From: a virus
IMG/VR virus record: IMGVR_UViG_3300032086_002562
Span: 1-21,564 of that record
Strand: one strand, 5' to 3'
DNA length: 21,564 nucleotides
Shown here: positions 20,187 through 21,564 of the stretch, piece after piece
Layout of the letters: every line of letters starts with the position of its first letter
Numbering within the stretch: the stretch's first letter is position 1
Position numbers and translations under genes: made by a program
The notes under the pieces: generated by a model
What the model saw: the letters and a program-made list of their open reading frames with translations, nothing else
What the model was told of the DNA's origin: nothing
Database searches by the model: none

Positions 20187-20624
20187 ATGGAAACCAAACT
20201 TTATCTGGCCTACGGGTCAAATCTTAACAAGCGGCAGATGGCCAACAGATGCCCTGACGCTGTAAGTATGGGGCGTGTTCAAATCCCCGGATGGGTGATG
20301 CGATTTAGCGGCGTGGCTACAATCGTTCCAAATAATGACAGAGAGCTTGGGCCGCTTGAGGCTGGCTTATGGAAAATCACGGAGCGTTGCGAAGAAGCGC
20401 TAGACAAGTATGAAGGCTATCCATGGCTTTATCACAAAAAAACCATCAATGGCTTCATGACATACATCAAGAACATTGATGTAATCTCTCCCCCATCAGA
20501 AGCATATTTCAATTCTATTAGAATTGGATATGAAGACTTTGGGCTTAATATAGAACATCTATATGCGGCGTATTATGAAACGATGATGCACCCAGAAACT
20601 GGAGAGCTTTATGATTGGGTTTGA
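20187..20624 (+). CDS. Gamma-glutamylcyclotransferase-like protein (GGCT/AIG2 fold)
   Basis: The 145-residue product has the fold's N-terminal nucleotide-like loop LYLAYGSNLNKRQM (5-18) and the second signature ALDKYEGYPWLYHKK, whose Glu76 is in the place of the catalytic acid of GGCT enzymes. These cleave gamma-glutamyl peptides to 5-oxoproline; the phage substrate is unknown and could be glutathione, a gamma-glutamylamine or a modified protein. AAAAGGAA eight bases upstream sets the ATG. Its 3' end overlaps a cell-wall hydrolase gene by 14 bases, so the two are made together. Fold assignment is firm; activity is inferred. Confidence 0.88.
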   Translation: METKLYLAYGSNLNKRQMANRCPDAVSMGRVQIPGWVMRFSGVATIVPNNDRELGPLEAGLWKITERCEEALDKYEGYPWLYHKKTINGFMTYIKNIDVISPPSEAYFNSIRIGYEDFGLNIEHLYAAYYETMMHPETGELYDWV

Positions 20625-21042
20625 GGCCGCGCTTATCTGTCTGGCAACAGCCATTTACTTCGAGGCCAGAGGCGAACCAGTCTCTGGCCAACAGGCGGTG
20701 GCGCATACGGTTATGAACCGCGTGGCTGACGACAGATACCCAAATACAGTGTGTGAGGTGGTAAAGCAGGGGCCGACATATACTTGGCAACCTGACTTTC
20801 CTGTGCGGAACAGATGCCAATTTAGCTTCTACTGCGATGGCAAATCCGACAAGCCTACAGACAAAGAGGCGTGGCAAACATCTATGATGGTGGCCTACGG
20901 CGTTCTGACAGGCCGCACAGAAGACTTAACAGAAGGGGCAACACATTATCACGCGACCTATGTGTTGCCAGCGTGGGCCGAAACAAAAACGGCTACAACG
21001 CGCATCAAGGATCATGTGTTCTACAGATGGGAAAGGAACTAG
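20611..21042 (+). CDS. SleB/CwlJ-type cell-wall hydrolase (Hydrolase_2)
   Basis: The 143-residue product has the family core: AIYFEARGEPVSGQQAVAHT with Glu18 as the likely catalytic acid, VMNRVADDRYPNTVCEVVKQ, then CQFSFYCDG, and near the end TEGATHYHATYVLPAWA. These enzymes cut peptidoglycan glycan strands. The N-terminal hydrophobic stretch is part of the conserved catalytic helix, and no separate signal peptide is seen. GGAG seven bases before the ATG lies in the end of the GGCT-like gene. It is distant from the lysis cassette and behind an early-type promoter, so it is not obviously the lysis enzyme. Confidence 0.9.
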   Translation: MIGFEAALICLATAIYFEARGEPVSGQQAVAHTVMNRVADDRYPNTVCEVVKQGPTYTWQPDFPVRNRCQFSFYCDGKSDKPTDKEAWQTSMMVAYGVLTGRTEDLTEGATHYHATYVLPAWAETKTATTRIKDHVFYRWERN

Positions 21043-21046
21043 AAAA

Positions 21047-21271
21047 ATGTATGAATTTGTAGTGGTGATGTGTATCGCAAGCAACCTTTATGGCGAAGAA
21101 GTAAACCCATGCTTTGGGGAGAAATCGAAAAAGCTGTATATGACCTACGAGATCTGCAAAGAAGCTGGCCAGTTAAGAGAGCTGGAAGTGACTGCTAAAG
21201 TCTTGGAAAATAGAAAATTTAGCCAGTTTACACCAGTCGCGGTAAGCTACTGCGGTGAATATAAGGAATAG
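21047..21271 (+). CDS. Small possibly secreted or membrane-associated protein (74 aa)
   Basis: The product starts MYEFVVVMCIASNLYGEEVN, a short hydrophobic N-terminus that may act as a weak signal or anchor, and contains four cysteines (including CFGEK, EICKE and SYCGEY) that could form disulphides outside the cytoplasm. The ATG at 21047 follows the SleB-type stop by four bases, with AAAGGAAC upstream; the frame is open further left but within the hydrolase gene. Its neighbourhood suggests an envelope-related role. No family is recognised. Confidence 0.65.
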   Translation: MYEFVVVMCIASNLYGEEVNPCFGEKSKKLYMTYEICKEAGQLRELEVTAKVLENRKFSQFTPVAVSYCGEYKE

Positions 21272-21280
21272 GAAAAGGAT

Positions 21281-21466
21281 ATGTATCAGGGACAAAGAAC
21301 CGACTATGATGAATATTTCGTGCCTATCAATATAGAAATCCGTAGGCTACGCAAAAAGATTGAAGAACTGGAATGGAACGGCGTGGACGCTACCTTTTTC
21401 ATCAAGCACATGGATGTTGTGAAAAAAGCTAGGGATGAAGGGGTGAAGTATGTCTACAAATTCTGA
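21281..21466 (+). CDS. Small charged helical protein (61 aa)
   Basis: The product starts MYQGQRTDYDEYFVPINIEI and has a charged helix (RRLRKKIEELEWNG) with coiled-coil character, then a second Lys-rich helix. AGGAAAAGGAT directly before the ATG is a strong RBS. It overlaps the methyltransferase start by 17 bases. It is too small to assign; it may be an accessory of the downstream methyltransferase or simply part of the early gene string. Confidence 0.65.
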   Translation: MYQGQRTDYDEYFVPINIEIRRLRKKIEELEWNGVDATFFIKHMDVVKKARDEGVKYVYKF

Positions 21467-21564
21467 CAACAGAGAAAAAGACGACTTCTACCCAACGCCG
21501 CCCTATGCGGTGCAGGCACTGCTGGAAAATACACAGCTGCCCCATAAAATATGGGAACCAGCCT
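21450..21564 (+). CDS. SAM-dependent DNA methyltransferase, 3' truncated
   Basis: Thirty-eight codons are present before the window ends. DDFYPTPPYAVQALLE followed by IWEPA is the N-terminal signature of phage class I methyltransferases, with EPA opening the SAM-binding motif I (usually EPACGxG). These proteins commonly methylate adenine in DNA, to protect phage DNA from restriction. GAAGGGG upstream and a 17-base overlap with the preceding gene support the start at 21450. The catalytic motif (DPPY type) would lie outside the window, so base specificity cannot be read. Confidence 0.8.
   Translation, partial: MSTNSDNREKDDFYPTPPYAVQALLENTQLPHKIWEPA

Noticed and set aside
1-21564. tRNA genes, CRISPR array, integrase or insertion sequence
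   Set aside because: No cloverleaf with TTCRANY-type arm, no spaced short repeats, and no recombinase or transposase motif was found by reading; a tRNAscan or profile search could not be run.

Overview
The window is a gene-dense stretch of a tailed double-stranded DNA phage, most likely a podovirus-like marine phage. The call rests on a tail-fibre collar protein, a nozzle-type tail protein, a run of large glycine-rich internal virion proteins, a lysis cassette and a replication/recombination module, with no tail sheath, tape-measure series, integrase or rRNA/tRNA genes visible. The protein types (EF-hand holin candidate, Sak4-type ATPase, DUF669, DUF6378, SleB hydrolase, GGCT-like protein) are typical of uncultured ocean phages; an alphaproteobacterial host is an inference only. 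Base composition looks moderate by eye and was not computed. Both edges cut genes: a tail fibre on the left and a DNA methyltransferase on the right.

Layout. (1) 2-9638, rightward: late structural genes, in order tail fibre, nozzle-like protein, a small protein, and four internal-virion or ejection-type proteins. Several junctions are one- to four-base stop/start overlaps (TAATG, TGATG, ATGA), so this reads as one translationally coupled operon. (2) 9635-10416: lysis, with an EF-hand two-helix membrane protein (holin candidate) followed by a T4-type lysozyme. (3) 10413-10847, leftward: three tiny overlapping genes, namely a ribbon-helix-helix-like protein, a CxxC protein and a 42-residue membrane protein nested in the 3' end of its neighbour. 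(4) 10883-19313, rightward: DNA metabolism, with a DUF1064 nuclease candidate, an unknown coiled-coil protein, a zinc ribbon, Sak4 recombinase, DUF669 protein (SSB candidate), an unknown protein whose 5' end holds tandem hairpins, a RadD-like SF2 helicase, two small proteins, a Cas4/AddB-type Fe-S nuclease, a TOPRIM primase-helicase and two unlisted small genes. (5) 19322-19808, leftward: an HTH regulator and a DUF6378 protein. (6) 19941-21564, rightward: a small acidic protein, a GGCT-like enzyme, a SleB-type cell-wall hydrolase, two small proteins and the start of a methyltransferase.

How it fits together. Region 4 carries most parts of a recombination-coupled replication system: annealing ATPase, ssDNA-binding candidate, helicase, 4Fe-4S nuclease and primase-helicase. 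Each leftward island ends beside a promoter that drives the next rightward module (TTGAAC-17-TACAAT before DUF1064, TTGACA-17-TATCTT before 19941), and each encodes a probable DNA-binding protein. This suggests two local regulatory switches. The most unusual non-coding-type signals are the tandem hairpins at 13439-13560 inside a coding repeat, the perfect 10-bp hairpin with a stop codon in its loop at 16775-16800, and the AACTATC direct repeat lying inside the 19874-19902 promoter.
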